Assembly (NCBI RefSeq): GCF_013520985.1
Contig: NZ_JACDTY010000002.1
Span: 372,001-436,000, forward strand
Direction: 5' to 3'
Source of the DNA: Mesorhizobium neociceri
GTDB lineage: Bacteria; Pseudomonadota; Alphaproteobacteria; Rhizobiales; Rhizobiaceae
Length of the DNA: 64,000 nt
Position numbers and translations under genes: made by a program
The notes under the pieces: generated by a model
The model's input: only the letters and a program-made list of their open reading frames with translations
The model's database searches: none
Told to the model about the DNA's origin: nothing
Shown here: positions 16,956 through 25,801 of the stretch, piece after piece
Numbering within the stretch: position 1 is the first letter of the stretch
Layout of the letters: each line of letters opens with the position of its first letter

Positions 16956-17158
16956 GCCTCAGCCAGCCCACCAAACGCAAATCGCGCTGGCCGCGCTGGG
17001 CTAGGCGCGGCCTGTTGGAAAACATCGCGACCGCGATCATCGCCATCGGTTTCCTGATGCTGTTCCAGCCCTTCGCGCTGTCGCTCTACACCTACTCCTT
17101 CATCACCATGCTCGCCGGCACGGTGATGTTCATCATCGTCTCGAAATTCCCGGAATAG
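16952..17158 (+). CDS. Small membrane protein of the ABC importer operon
   Basis: A 68-residue protein with a basic N-terminus (about residues 1-24) and two hydrophobic segments (28-46 and 48-65). It overlaps the permease gene by four bases and precedes the ATPase gene by two. In the rhizobial glycerol importer GlpSTPQUV a small membrane protein (GlpU, DUF2160) occupies a similar place, with two ATPases. This one may be functionally similar, but sequence homology cannot be claimed. Confidence 0.7.
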   Translation: MSLSQPTKRKSRWPRWARRGLLENIATAIIAIGFLMLFQPFALSLYTYSFITMLAGTVMFIIVSKFPE

Positions 17159-17160
17159 TC

Positions 17161-18273
17161 ATGGCTGAAATCCGCGTCCAACATTTGAGAAAGGCCTTCG
17201 GCGATTTCGTCGCGGTGCAGGATTCCAGCTTCGTTGTCGAGGATGGCGAGTTCTTCGTCATGCTTGGTCCCTCGGGCTGCGGCAAGACGACGACATTGCG
17301 CATGATCGCCGGGCTGGAACTGCCGACCGGTGGCCAGATCCTGCTCGGCGGCGAGGACGTCACCATGCGCCGGGCGCGAGAACGCGACATCGCCTTCGTG
17401 TTCCAGCTATTCGCCCTCTATCCGCACATGAATGTGCGCAAGAACATCGGCTTTCCGCTTTTGGCGCAAGGCATGCCGTCGGCCGAGATCCGTGAGCGGG
17501 TCGAAGAGACAGCAAAGCTGCTGCGCATCGACCATCTGCTCAACAAATCGGTCTCAGGGCTTGCCGGCGGCGACCGCCAGCGCGTGGCGCTCGGCCGCGC
17601 CATCGTGCGGCGGCCAAAATGCTTCCTGATGGACGAGCCGCTCGGCACGCTCGATACCGAGTTCCGCGATTTGATGGTGCATGAGCTGCGCGAGCTGCAC
17701 AACCGCATCCACGCCACCACCGTCTATGTCACCCACGACCAGATGGAAGCGATGTCGATGGCCGACAAGATCGCTGTCATGAACCATGGCGTCATCGAAC
17801 AGTTCGGCAGCCCACGCGAAATCTATGATCGTCCCGCGACCATGTTCGTTGCCGACTTCATCGGCTCGCCGCCGATGAATTTTCTCGGCTTCAGCGGCGG
17901 GCTGGCGAAGGGCGCCAAGGAGATCGTCGTGCAGGGCGCCAAGGTGGCGGTGCCGGAGGTGCGCGAGGATATCGCGCCGGCCGACATGGCGCTTGGCATC
18001 CGGCCCGAGCACATTCGCTTCGACGATGCGTCGAAACTGCGTGGCGCCATCTACGGCACCGAGTATCTCGGCACCACGCAGATCGTGGCGGTGGAGACGG
18101 CCGATGGCATCATCAAGGCGCGGGTGCCGGCCGAGATCCGGCTCGCTGCCGGCGATCATGTCGGCCTGACCCTGAACAGCGCGCGGCTGTCGCTGTTCGA
18201 CAAGGGATCGGGCCGCGCCGTGCGCACCGCGATCCACGATACGGCCTCTCAAGGGAGAGCGCAGCATGGCTGA
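17161..18273 (+). CDS. ABC transporter ATPase 1, altered signature motif
   Basis: A 370-residue CUT1-type ATPase with an N-terminal nucleotide domain and a C-terminal OB-like regulatory domain (from about residue 240). Walker A is GPSGCGKTTT (residues 37-46) and Walker B is CFLMDEPLGTLD. The signature motif reads LAGGD instead of LSGGQ or LSGGE, and the Q-loop region reads VFQLFALYPHM. The partner ATPase has a normal signature. The two may form a heterodimer with one weakened site, as in other paired ATPase importers. Confidence 0.88.
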   Translation: MAEIRVQHLRKAFGDFVAVQDSSFVVEDGEFFVMLGPSGCGKTTTLRMIAGLELPTGGQILLGGEDVTMRRARERDIAFVFQLFALYPHMNVRKNIGFPLLAQGMPSAEIRERVEETAKLLRIDHLLNKSVSGLAGGDRQRVALGRAIVRRPKCFLMDEPLGTLDTEFRDLMVHELRELHNRIHATTVYVTHDQMEAMSMADKIAVMNHGVIEQFGSPREIYDRPATMFVADFIGSPPMNFLGFSGGLAKGAKEIVVQGAKVAVPEVREDIAPADMALGIRPEHIRFDDASKLRGAIYGTEYLGTTQIVAVETADGIIKARVPAEIRLAAGDHVGLTLNSARLSLFDKGSGRAVRTAIHDTASQGRAQHG

Positions 18274-19279
18274 CGTACACATCAAAGGCGTGACCAAGAC
18301 TTATGGCGAGCACGCCGCCGTCAGCAATCTCGACCTCCAGATCAAGGATGGCGAGTTCGTCGTGCTGCTTGGGCCGACCGGCGCCGGCAAGACGACGACG
18401 CTGCGGTTGATCGCCGGGCTGGAGCGGCCCGACAGCGGCACGATCCATATTGGCGGGCACAATGCGACCACGCTGTCGCCGGCCGAGCGCGACACCGCTT
18501 TCGTGTTCCAGCAATATTCGCTCTATCCGCATCTGTCGGTCTACGACAACCTCGCCTTTCCGCTGCGCTCGCCGGCGCGAAAAATACCGGAGGACCAGAT
18601 CCGCCGCCGCGTCGAAGAGGTGGCGAAGATGGTGCGCATCCACCACAAGCTCGCCAACCGCTCGACCAAGCTGTCGGGCGGTGAGATGCAGCGCGTCGCC
18701 ATCGGCCGCGCCCTGGTGCGCAAGCCGTCGATCTATTTGATGGACGAGCCGCTGTCGTCGCTGGACGCCAAGCTGCGCGCCGATCTCAGGCTCGAACTCA
18801 AGCGCATCCAGGCCGAGCTTGGCGCCACCATGCTCTACGTCACCCATGACCAGATCGAGGCGATGACCATGGCCGACCGCATCGGCATTCTCGCCGATGG
18901 CGTGCTGGTGCAGATCGGCACGCCGCGCACCATCTATTCGGAGCCGGCAAATCTTCATGTCGCAGCTAGGCTCGGCCAGCCGGCGATCAACTTGCTCCCT
19001 GCCGGGCTGCTGCCCGATGGCGGCGCGCCGGCGGGAACCAAGACGGTTGGCGCGCGTACCGAGCACCTGTCGATCGAGAGGGCCGCAAACGGCCACGCCG
19101 ATGGTGTCGTCGACTGGGTCGAGCATCTCGGCGACCAGAACCATCTGCATGTGACGGTCGGCCCGAAGAAACTGGTGACGCTGACCGACCCCGACACGGA
19201 TCTGGCCGAGGGTGACAAAGTGGTGATCCGCTACCGCTCACCGCTCTATTTCGGCGCCGATGGGCAAAGACTGATGTGA
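18266..19279 (+). CDS. ABC transporter ATPase 2
   Basis: A 337-residue CUT1-type ATPase. Walker A is GPTGAGKTTT, the signature is LSGGE (STKLSGGEMQRVAIGRALV), Walker B is IYLMDEPLSSLD and the switch His is in TMLYVTHDQIEAM. A C-terminal regulatory domain follows. It overlaps the first ATPase gene by eight bases, so both are made together. An importer with two distinct ATPases resembles the rhizobial glycerol system. Confidence 0.9.
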   Translation: MADVHIKGVTKTYGEHAAVSNLDLQIKDGEFVVLLGPTGAGKTTTLRLIAGLERPDSGTIHIGGHNATTLSPAERDTAFVFQQYSLYPHLSVYDNLAFPLRSPARKIPEDQIRRRVEEVAKMVRIHHKLANRSTKLSGGEMQRVAIGRALVRKPSIYLMDEPLSSLDAKLRADLRLELKRIQAELGATMLYVTHDQIEAMTMADRIGILADGVLVQIGTPRTIYSEPANLHVAARLGQPAINLLPAGLLPDGGAPAGTKTVGARTEHLSIERAANGHADGVVDWVEHLGDQNHLHVTVGPKKLVTLTDPDTDLAEGDKVVIRYRSPLYFGADGQRLM

Positions 19280-19358
19280 ATGGGGCTGATGCGAGGTTTT
19301 CGGTGTCTCGCCAAGGGCTCGGCACCGGCTGCTGATTGACGAATACAGGACGAATTCG

Positions 19359-21002
19359 ATGAAGCACTTTTTCAACCGCAGGGAAACGATCGTCACCGAG
19401 GCGCTGGACGGCCTGTTGCGGACCATCGGTTCCGGCGATCTGGCGCGCCTCGATGGTTATCCCGAGATCAAGGTTGTGCTGCGCGCCGACTGGGACAAGG
19501 CCAAAGTTGCCGTCGTTTCCGGCGGCGGCGCCGGGCACGAACCTTCGCATGCCGGCTTCGTCGGCAAGGGCATGCTGACGGCGGCGGTCTCGGGCGAGAT
19601 CTTTGCCTCGCCGAGCGTCGAGGCGGTGCTGGCCGCGATCCGCGCAGTGACCGGCCCGGCCGGCTGCTTGCTGATCGTCAAGAATTACACCGGCGACCGG
19701 CTCAATTTCGGCCTGGCTGCCGAGAAGGCGCGCGCCGAGGGGTTTCGCGTCGAAATGGCGATCGTCGCCGACGATATCGCCTTGCCATATATCAACCAGC
19801 CGCGCGGCGTCGCCGGCACCTTGTTTGTGCACAAGATCGCCGGCCATTTGTCAGAAACCGGAAGCGATCTGACGTCCATTGCGACAGCGGCTCGCGCGGC
19901 GGCAAAGGACATCGTCTCGCTCGGCATGTCGCTGTCCTCCTGCTCCATCCCCGGCCAACCGCATGAAGACAGGTTCGGCGAAAACGACGGCGAACTCGGC
20001 CTCGGCATCCACGGCGAGCCGGGCGTCGAGCGGATCGCGGTGCAAAGCGCCGACAAGCTTGTCGCGATCATGGCGGAGCGGCTTGCCGCACGGCTCGACC
20101 CGGAGGCCAGCCACGCTCTCCTGATCAACAATCTCGGCTCGGTGCCGCCGCTCGAAATGTCGCTGGTTGCCAATGCGGTGCTAGCCTCGCCGCTCGCCAA
20201 GACGGTGAAGCTTGCGATCGGCCCCGGGCCGCTGATGACGGCGCTCAACATGAACGGCTTCTCGCTGTCGCTGATCAAGCTCGATGCCGTGCGCGAGGCG
20301 GCCTTGCTGGCGCCCGTCGGCCCGCATGCCTGGATGCCGGCAAAGCCGGTTGCAGCTCCGGCCATTGTGCCGATGGCGAAGGCAGCCGGACAAAGCTCGA
20401 CGCGCAAGCCCAGCGAAAATGCAAACACCAGACGGCTTGTCGTCACGATCTGCGACCGGCTGATTGCACTCGAAGAGACATTGAACGGGCTGGACGCCAA
20501 GGCGGGCGATGGCGATACCGGCTCTACGGTGGCGAACGGCGCGCGCAGCGTGCTGGAAAAGCTCGACACGCTGCCGCTTGCCGACCCGGCCGCGACGCTT
20601 GCGGCGGTGGGCGATAGTCTGGGGGTCGCCATGGGCGGCTCCTCAGGTGTGCTGCTGTCGATCTTCTTCACTGCGGCGGCGCAGGCTTCGAATACTGGCG
20701 CGGCCGTGTCCAGGGCGCTGCTTGCCGGCCTTGACCGCATGACCTTCTACGGCGGCGCAAGGATCGGCGACCGCACCATGGTCGATGCCCTGGAGCCGGC
20801 GCTGAAAGCGCTTGATGCCAGAAGCCTGGAGGCGGCGGCGACAGCCGCCCGGCACGGTGCCGAAGCGACGGCGGCCATGGAGAAGGCGAAGGCCGGACGC
20901 TCCGCCTATGTCGGCACCAAATTGCAGGGCGTGGTCGACCCCGGCGCCCATGCCGTGGCCGAAGTGTTCGCGGCCGCCGCCGCGCTGCATGCAACGGCCT
21001 GA
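19359..21002 (+). CDS. Dihydroxyacetone kinase, fused DhaK-DhaL (ATP-dependent type)
   Basis: A 547-residue cytoplasmic protein. Residues 1-330 are the DhaK domain (VVSGGGAGHEPSHAGFVGKGML; His218 in GIHGEPG is the residue that binds dihydroxyacetone covalently). After a linker of about 25 residues comes the DhaL/DAK2 nucleotide domain (from about 360, with LDAKAGDGDTGST for Mg-ATP). Fusion of both domains is the mark of single-chain ATP-dependent kinases as in Citrobacter and eukaryotes. It makes dihydroxyacetone phosphate. It follows the transporter genes with a 79-base gap and an AGGACG ribosome site. Confidence 0.9.
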   Translation: MKHFFNRRETIVTEALDGLLRTIGSGDLARLDGYPEIKVVLRADWDKAKVAVVSGGGAGHEPSHAGFVGKGMLTAAVSGEIFASPSVEAVLAAIRAVTGPAGCLLIVKNYTGDRLNFGLAAEKARAEGFRVEMAIVADDIALPYINQPRGVAGTLFVHKIAGHLSETGSDLTSIATAARAAAKDIVSLGMSLSSCSIPGQPHEDRFGENDGELGLGIHGEPGVERIAVQSADKLVAIMAERLAARLDPEASHALLINNLGSVPPLEMSLVANAVLASPLAKTVKLAIGPGPLMTALNMNGFSLSLIKLDAVREAALLAPVGPHAWMPAKPVAAPAIVPMAKAAGQSSTRKPSENANTRRLVVTICDRLIALEETLNGLDAKAGDGDTGSTVANGARSVLEKLDTLPLADPAATLAAVGDSLGVAMGGSSGVLLSIFFTAAAQASNTGAAVSRALLAGLDRMTFYGGARIGDRTMVDALEPALKALDARSLEAAATAARHGAEATAAMEKAKAGRSAYVGTKLQGVVDPGAHAVAEVFAAAAALHATA

Positions 21003-21072
21003 TGGCATGCTTCAGTTGTCGAATGAAAATTCTTTCGATACTGCCGGCAGGACCGAAACCGGGAATTGGGAT

Positions 21073-21675
21073 ATGGCGGCGTTGGACCTTGCCAGGCTGA
21101 TCACGGCCGCCGCGGATACGATTGCCGCTCACGCGGAAGAGCTGACGGCGCTGGACCAGGCGATCGGCGACGGCGACCACGGGCTGAACATGAAGCGCGG
21201 CTTCGAGGCCGTGCGGGCCGAGGCCCAGGCGTTTTCGGCAAAGCCGCTGCCCGAGGCCCTGAAGGCGATCGGCACCAAGCTGGTGATGACGGTGGGCGGC
21301 GCTTCCGGACCGCTGTTCGGCACGCTGTTCCTGGCGCTGGGCAAGGAGATTTCGGCCACGCCGGATCGCGCCAACCTGACGGCGGCCTTCGGCAAGGCAA
21401 TCGAAGCCGTGGGCGCGCGCGGCAAATCACAAGTCGGGCAAAAGACCATGCTTGATGTGCTGCAGCCGGCATACGAGGCGCTGGTGGCGGGAAAGTCGGC
21501 GGCGGAAATCGCCGATATCGCCGATCGTGCAGCGGATGCCACCGTGCCTATGAAGGCTCTGCGCGGACGCGCCTCGTTCCTTGGCGACCGTTCCATCGGT
21601 CACATGGATGCCGGTGGGCGCTCGGTCGCGCTGCTGGTGCGGACGATCGGCGAAACGCTGGAAGGTCAGCCATGA
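21073..21675 (+). CDS. dhaL: Dihydroxyacetone kinase subunit DhaL
   Basis: A 200-residue DAK2-domain protein that holds ADP/ATP as a fixed cofactor in the PEP-dependent system. The metal-nucleotide motif is ALDQAIGDGDHGLNM and the lid region GGASGPLFGTLFL. The ATG at 21073 gives the family length; an in-frame ATG at 21007 would add 22 residues without a good ribosome site. It overlaps dhaM by four bases. Confidence 0.9.
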   Translation: MAALDLARLITAAADTIAAHAEELTALDQAIGDGDHGLNMKRGFEAVRAEAQAFSAKPLPEALKAIGTKLVMTVGGASGPLFGTLFLALGKEISATPDRANLTAAFGKAIEAVGARGKSQVGQKTMLDVLQPAYEALVAGKSAAEIADIADRAADATVPMKALRGRASFLGDRSIGHMDAGGRSVALLVRTIGETLEGQP

Positions 21676-22061
21676 GCAATGTCGGTATCGTCATCGTCTC
21701 GCATTCGCCACTGGTCGCTGAAGGCACGGCCGATATGGTGCGGCAGATGGTGGGCGACGAAGTGCCGCTTGCATGGTGCGGCGGAAACGGCCATGGCGGG
21801 CTCGGCACCAGCGTCGAGGCGATCATGGGCGCCATCGAAAAGGCGTGGTCGGAGGCGGGTGTCGCCATCCTCGTCGATCTCGGCGGCGCCGAGACCAACT
21901 CGGAGATGGCGGTGGAAATGATCGGCGAGCCGCGGGCGCAGAAGATTATCGTCTGCAACGCGCCGATTGTCGAAGGCGCGGTGATGGCCGCGACGGAGGC
22001 GTCCGGCGGCGCCTCGCTGAAGGAAGTGGTGGCGACGGCGCATGAATTGTCGCCGTCGTGA
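21672..22061 (+). CDS. dhaM: PTS-dependent dihydroxyacetone kinase phosphotransferase DhaM (EIIA domain)
   Basis: A 129-residue protein with the EIIA-Man fold. The phospho-acceptor is His11 in GIVIVSHSPLVAEG. The motif GGNGHGGLGTS is conserved in DhaM. It rephosphorylates ADP bound to DhaL, using phosphate passed from HPr. Unlike E. coli DhaM it carries no fused HPr or EI domain; those are the next two genes. Confidence 0.9.
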   Translation: MSNVGIVIVSHSPLVAEGTADMVRQMVGDEVPLAWCGGNGHGGLGTSVEAIMGAIEKAWSEAGVAILVDLGGAETNSEMAVEMIGEPRAQKIIVCNAPIVEGAVMAATEASGGASLKEVVATAHELSPS

Positions 22062-22082
22062 GTGAACGGGAATTTTGAGCGC

Positions 22083-22385
22083 ATGTCCGCATTTGCCGAA
22101 GCCACCGTCCTGATTACCCACGAGGTGGGTCTGCACGCGCGCCCTTCAGTGAAGTTCACCAAGCTTGCCAAGAGCTTTGCCGCCGAGGTGGAAATCGCGC
22201 TTGCCGCCAACGGCCCGTGGTTCGACGCCAAGAGCATCGTCAAGGTGATGGCGACCAGAGCGCCGAAAGGCACCATGCTGCATATCAGAGCCAGCGGCGA
22301 AGCCGCCACTGAGGCGGTCGGCGCGCTGGCCGAGCTGGTGCGGCGTGATTTCGACGAGGGCGCGGGCCATGCCCGAACCGCTTAG
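22083..22385 (+). CDS. HPr phosphocarrier protein of the dihydroxyacetone PTS
   Basis: A 100-residue HPr. The active His18 lies in EVGLHARPSVKF. The regulatory-serine region is present as FDAKSIVKVM. The start is ATG 22083 preceded by TGAGCG; a GTG at 22062 is an alternative. The gene overlaps the Enzyme I gene by 17 bases. As it is encoded between dhaM and EI, it most likely serves dihydroxyacetone phosphorylation and not the nitrogen PTS. Confidence 0.88.
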   Translation: MSAFAEATVLITHEVGLHARPSVKFTKLAKSFAAEVEIALAANGPWFDAKSIVKVMATRAPKGTMLHIRASGEAATEAVGALAELVRRDFDEGAGHARTA

Positions 22386-23970
22386 GCTGCAAGGCATTTC
22401 GGCCTCGGCCGGCTATGCCGAAGGGCCGCTGTTCAATCTCGACCGCGGCCCGGCGCGCTACACAGGCAAGGCGACGGCCGGCGAGGAGAAGGCCGCACTG
22501 AAAGCAGCTATCGCCAGCGCGAGTGACCGGCTCGCGACCCTGATCGAAACCGCCGATGACGAGGCCGCCGGCATTCTCGAATTCCAGCTCGCCATGCTTG
22601 AGGACGATGCCCTGACCGGACCGGCCTTTGTGGCGATCCCGTCGGGCGTGCCGGCCGACATGGCCTGGCGGCAGGCATTGGACGCCGAGATCGCCGGCTA
22701 TGAAACATCCGACCAGGACTACTTCCGGGCGCGCGCTGCCGACATGCGCGATATCCGCGACCGTGTGCTGCGCGCGCTGACGGAGGAGCAGGAGAGCGCC
22801 GCACCTGCCGGCGCCATTCTCTATGGCGAGGACATTGCGCCGACACGCTTTCTCGAGACCGACTGGAGCGCCGGTGGCGGCATCGCGCTGAGGGCCGGCA
22901 GCACCGCCAGCCACGTCGCCATGCTGGCGCGCTCGCGCGGTGTGCCTATGATCGTGGGACTTGGGGTGGTGGGGCTTGGCTCTTCGCCGGCTAATCCCAA
23001 TGGCCTGGCGCTGCTCGATGCCGAGCATGGCGGCATTGTATTGGCGCCGTCCAAGGCCGAGATCGAAACCTTCCGCCGGTCGTCGTCTTCGTTTGCGGCA
23101 CGCCGGGACAAGGCCGAAGCCTATCTGGCGAAACCGGCGGTAACTCGGGCTGGCACGACGGTGCGCGTGCAGGTCAACATCGCCGATCCGTCGGAGGTCG
23201 ACGGCATCGACATCGCAACCTGCGACGGCGTTGGGCTGATGCGCACCGAATTCCTGTTCGGCAAGGCGCCGCCGGATGAGGAGACGCAGTACCGCGCTTA
23301 CCGTAAGGTGCTGGAATGGGCAGGCGAGAAGCCGGTGACCATACGCACTGTCGATGCCGGCGGCGACAAGCCGGTGCCGGGCTTCACCGTCGAGGAGAGC
23401 AACCCGTTCCTCGGACTGCGCGGCATCAGGCTGTCGCTGGCAAGGCCGGACGTGTTTCGTGTGCAAATCCGGGCGTTGCTGCGCGCCGCCGTGCACGGCA
23501 ATCTGAAGGTCATGTTTCCAATGATCGCCGTCACGGAGGAGTACCAACGTGCCGCCGCTCTTTTCGCCGAGGAGCAGGCTGGCCTCATCGCGCGTGGCAT
23601 CGCGCAGAAAATGCCGCCGCTCGGCATCATGGTGGAGGTGCCGTCTGTGGCGATCGCGCCGGATGCGTTTGCCGATGTCGCCTTCTTCTCGATCGGCTCC
23701 AACGATTTGACCCAATATGTGATGGCCGCCGCCCGCGACAACGCCGCGGTGGCGCACCTCAATTCGGTGCGCCATCCGGCCGTGCTGCGGCTGATCGCTG
23801 CGGTGACCGCGTTCGGCTTGCGAGCCAAAATCCCGGTCAGCCTGTGCGGCGATGCTGGCGGCGACCCGGCCTCAATACCGGCGCTGCTCGAGGCCGGCCT
23901 GCGCGATCTCTCGGTGGCCCCTGCCCAACTCGCCATGGCCAAAGCGGCCATCTCAGATGTTGCGGTCTAG
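22369..23970 (+). CDS. Phosphoenolpyruvate-protein phosphotransferase (Enzyme I)
   Basis: A 533-residue Enzyme I. The N-terminal HPr-binding and swivelling domains contain the phospho-His182 (GSTASHVAMLARSRGVPMIVG). The C-terminal barrel contains GLMRTEFLF, NPFLGLRGIRL, SIGSNDLTQY and the catalytic Cys in VSLCGDAGGDP. It takes phosphate from PEP and passes it to HPr. There is no GAF domain, so it is not the PtsP-type enzyme of the nitrogen PTS. It begins inside the HPr gene, which indicates coupling. Confidence 0.92.
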   Translation: MPEPLRLQGISASAGYAEGPLFNLDRGPARYTGKATAGEEKAALKAAIASASDRLATLIETADDEAAGILEFQLAMLEDDALTGPAFVAIPSGVPADMAWRQALDAEIAGYETSDQDYFRARAADMRDIRDRVLRALTEEQESAAPAGAILYGEDIAPTRFLETDWSAGGGIALRAGSTASHVAMLARSRGVPMIVGLGVVGLGSSPANPNGLALLDAEHGGIVLAPSKAEIETFRRSSSSFAARRDKAEAYLAKPAVTRAGTTVRVQVNIADPSEVDGIDIATCDGVGLMRTEFLFGKAPPDEETQYRAYRKVLEWAGEKPVTIRTVDAGGDKPVPGFTVEESNPFLGLRGIRLSLARPDVFRVQIRALLRAAVHGNLKVMFPMIAVTEEYQRAAALFAEEQAGLIARGIAQKMPPLGIMVEVPSVAIAPDAFADVAFFSIGSNDLTQYVMAAARDNAAVAHLNSVRHPAVLRLIAAVTAFGLRAKIPVSLCGDAGGDPASIPALLEAGLRDLSVAPAQLAMAKAAISDVAV

Positions 23971-23981
23971 GTGTGGCTGAG

Positions 23982-24407
23982 ATGGTCGACAAGACACCAG
24001 AACCCGGCTCCGAAGAAGCGATCCGCGCCTACAAGACGATCCTGTCGCAGGTCATCGACCAGCGCCCGTCGGGCATGCGCCAGCGTCTTGCCGATGCGCT
24101 GGGCAAGCACCGCAGCTTCGTCACGCAGATCTCCAGCCCGGCCTATTCGATCCCGATCCCGTCAAAACATTTGCCGGCTATTTTCTCGGTCTGCCACTTC
24201 AGCCCGGCCGAGCGCGATCATTTCCTCGCCGCCTACCATCTGGCGCATCCAGGCAAGATGTCTATCGCGGCGGGCATGCGCAAAACGCGGCATGTCTCGC
24301 TGATCGTGCCCGATTTCGGTGACGACAGGCAGAATGCGGCGCTCGACCGCGCGATCAACGAATTCATCCAGAAGATCACCAGCATCACCGGCAGGAGTGG
24401 TGGCTGA
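23982..24407 (+). CDS. Hypothetical protein, possible helix-turn-helix, in the dihydroxyacetone operon
   Basis: A 141-residue protein of no recognised family. Residues about 20-75 (LSQVIDQRPSGMRQRLADAL, then GKHRSFVTQISSPAYSIPIP) look like a Cro-type helix-turn-helix that might bind DNA. The rest is helical with no membrane segment. The position between Enzyme I and dhaK, with short gaps, suggests an operon-specific regulator or partner. A GTG at 23973 is an alternative start. Confidence 0.65.
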   Translation: MVDKTPEPGSEEAIRAYKTILSQVIDQRPSGMRQRLADALGKHRSFVTQISSPAYSIPIPSKHLPAIFSVCHFSPAERDHFLAAYHLAHPGKMSIAAGMRKTRHVSLIVPDFGDDRQNAALDRAINEFIQKITSITGRSGG

Positions 24408-24434
24408 TTGTCGCGTGCCGTGTCGGGAGGACAC

Positions 24435-25421
24435 ATGAAGAAATTTATGAATTCAGTCGACACGGTGCTGACCGAAAGCCTCGATGGTTTCGTTGCCGCC
24501 CATGCCGACATTCTGGTGCTGGGTGACGAGCACAAATTCATCCGCCGCAAGGTGCTGAAGCCGGGGAAAGTGGCGCTGATCTCGGGCGGCGGCTCGGGTC
24601 ACGAGCCGCTGCACGCCGGCTTTGTCGGCCACGGCATGCTGGACGCTGCCTGCCCCGGCCAGGTTTTCACCTCGCCGACGCCGGACCAGATGCTGGCGGC
24701 TGCGGCGGCCGTCGATACCGGCGCCGGCTGCCTGTTCATCGTCAAGAACTATGAGGGCGATGTGATGAATTTCGACATGGCGGCCGAGATGACCGACGGC
24801 GTCCTGCAAATGGTGATCAATGACGACGTCGCGGTCGAGAACTCGTCCTACACAACCGGCCGGCGCGGCGTTGCCGGCACGCTGGTGGTGGAGAAGATCG
24901 TCGGCGCCGCCGCCGAACAAGGCATGGCACTGGCGGATCTCAAGGCGCTCGGCGATCGGGTCAACGGTGCGACGCGTTCGATGGGTGTGGCGCTGACCAG
25001 CTGCACCGTGCCGGCAGCCGGCAGGCCGACCTTCGACATTGGGGACGGCGAGATGGAATTCGGGGTCGGCATTCACGGCGAGCCCGGCCGGCGTCGCGAT
25101 ACGTTAAAAAGCGCCGATGTCATCGCCGAAGAGATCTGCACCGCGATTCTGGGCGATCTGGGCGACAGGGCGAAAGGCCCGGCGCTGCTGTTCATCAACG
25201 GCTTCGGCGGCACGCCGCTGATGGAGCTTTATCTGATGTACAACAGCGCTCGCACAATCTTCGAAAAGCACGGCGTGATGGTGACCCGCTCGCTGGTCGG
25301 GTCCTATGTGACGTCGCTTGACATGGCCGGCTGCTCGATCACTCTGGCCATGCTGGATGATGAGGCGACGTCATTGTGGGACGCACCGGTGCACACGGCC
25401 GCGCTACGCTGGGGGGTCTAG
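24435..25421 (+). CDS. dhaK: Dihydroxyacetone kinase subunit DhaK
   Basis: A 328-residue DhaK of the PTS-dependent type with no DhaL domain. It has GGGSGHEPLHAGFVGHGMLD, NDDVAVENSSYTTGRRGVAG with the catalytic Asp, and His214 in GIHGEPG, the covalent substrate ligand. It partners DhaL and DhaM encoded upstream. The start ATG has a strong GGAGG site. It is the last gene of the operon; the next genes are minus-strand peptide genes. Confidence 0.92.
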   Translation: MKKFMNSVDTVLTESLDGFVAAHADILVLGDEHKFIRRKVLKPGKVALISGGGSGHEPLHAGFVGHGMLDAACPGQVFTSPTPDQMLAAAAAVDTGAGCLFIVKNYEGDVMNFDMAAEMTDGVLQMVINDDVAVENSSYTTGRRGVAGTLVVEKIVGAAAEQGMALADLKALGDRVNGATRSMGVALTSCTVPAAGRPTFDIGDGEMEFGVGIHGEPGRRRDTLKSADVIAEEICTAILGDLGDRAKGPALLFINGFGGTPLMELYLMYNSARTIFEKHGVMVTRSLVGSYVTSLDMAGCSITLAMLDDEATSLWDAPVHTAALRWGV

Positions 25422-25470
25422 CGGGAAGACTTTGTGTGCCGAGACGCTGACAGGCGACCTAGCCGTCAGT

Positions 25471-25560
25471 CTATCGGGTCGACGGAACCGTGTCCGCCGT
25501 GACGCTGGACAGTTTGCCCGCCTTGCGCAGCACTGGCGTCTCATATGTTTTCTTGGTCAT
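25471..25560 (-). CDS. RiPP precursor peptide 1 (lasso-type leader, non-lasso core)
   Basis: A 29-residue peptide with leader MTKKTYETPVLRKAGKLSSV-TA and core DTVPSTR. The leader carries Tyr6, Pro9, Leu11, Gly15 and Leu17 in the spacing of lasso leaders that bind PqqD-type B1 proteins, and Thr21 in the usual penultimate position. The core has no acidic residue at positions 7-9, so a lasso ring is not possible. A purine-rich site (AGGGGGA) precedes the start. It is one of three tandem paralogues; Pro-Ser in the core is shared by all three. Confidence 0.75.
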   Translation of the reverse strand: MTKKTYETPVLRKAGKLSSVTADTVPSTR

Positions 25561-25593
25561 CGCATTCCCCCTGCTCCATGGCAGCCCTGGCGG

Positions 25594-25698
25594 TCAGCCC
25601 GACGGACCCGTCGGACCCGACGGAGCGATGACCGCCGTGACGCTGGATAGTTTTCCCGCCTTGCGCAGCACCGGCGTCTCATATCGCTTCTTGGTCAT
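25594..25698 (-). CDS. RiPP precursor peptide 2 (lasso-type leader, Gly/Pro/Ser core)
   Basis: A 34-residue peptide. The first 22 residues differ from precursor 1 only at residue 5 (Arg for Thr). The predicted core is VIAPSGPTGPSG, which contains three Ser/Thr each preceded by Pro (PSG, PTG, PSG). These are candidate sites for the kinase or nucleotidyltransferase encoded nearby. The ribosome site AGGGGGAATGCG is identical to that of precursor 1, which points to recent tandem duplication. Confidence 0.75.
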   Translation of the reverse strand: MTKKRYETPVLRKAGKLSSVTAVIAPSGPTGPSG

Positions 25699-25801
25699 CG
25701 CATTCCCCCTTTGTCGGCAAGTCCAGCAGTCACGCGCGCAACCGGTCATGCGGCCTGCCTGGCCGGCACTCCGGCTTCAGCCAAACGACGTCGCAGACGT
25801 C

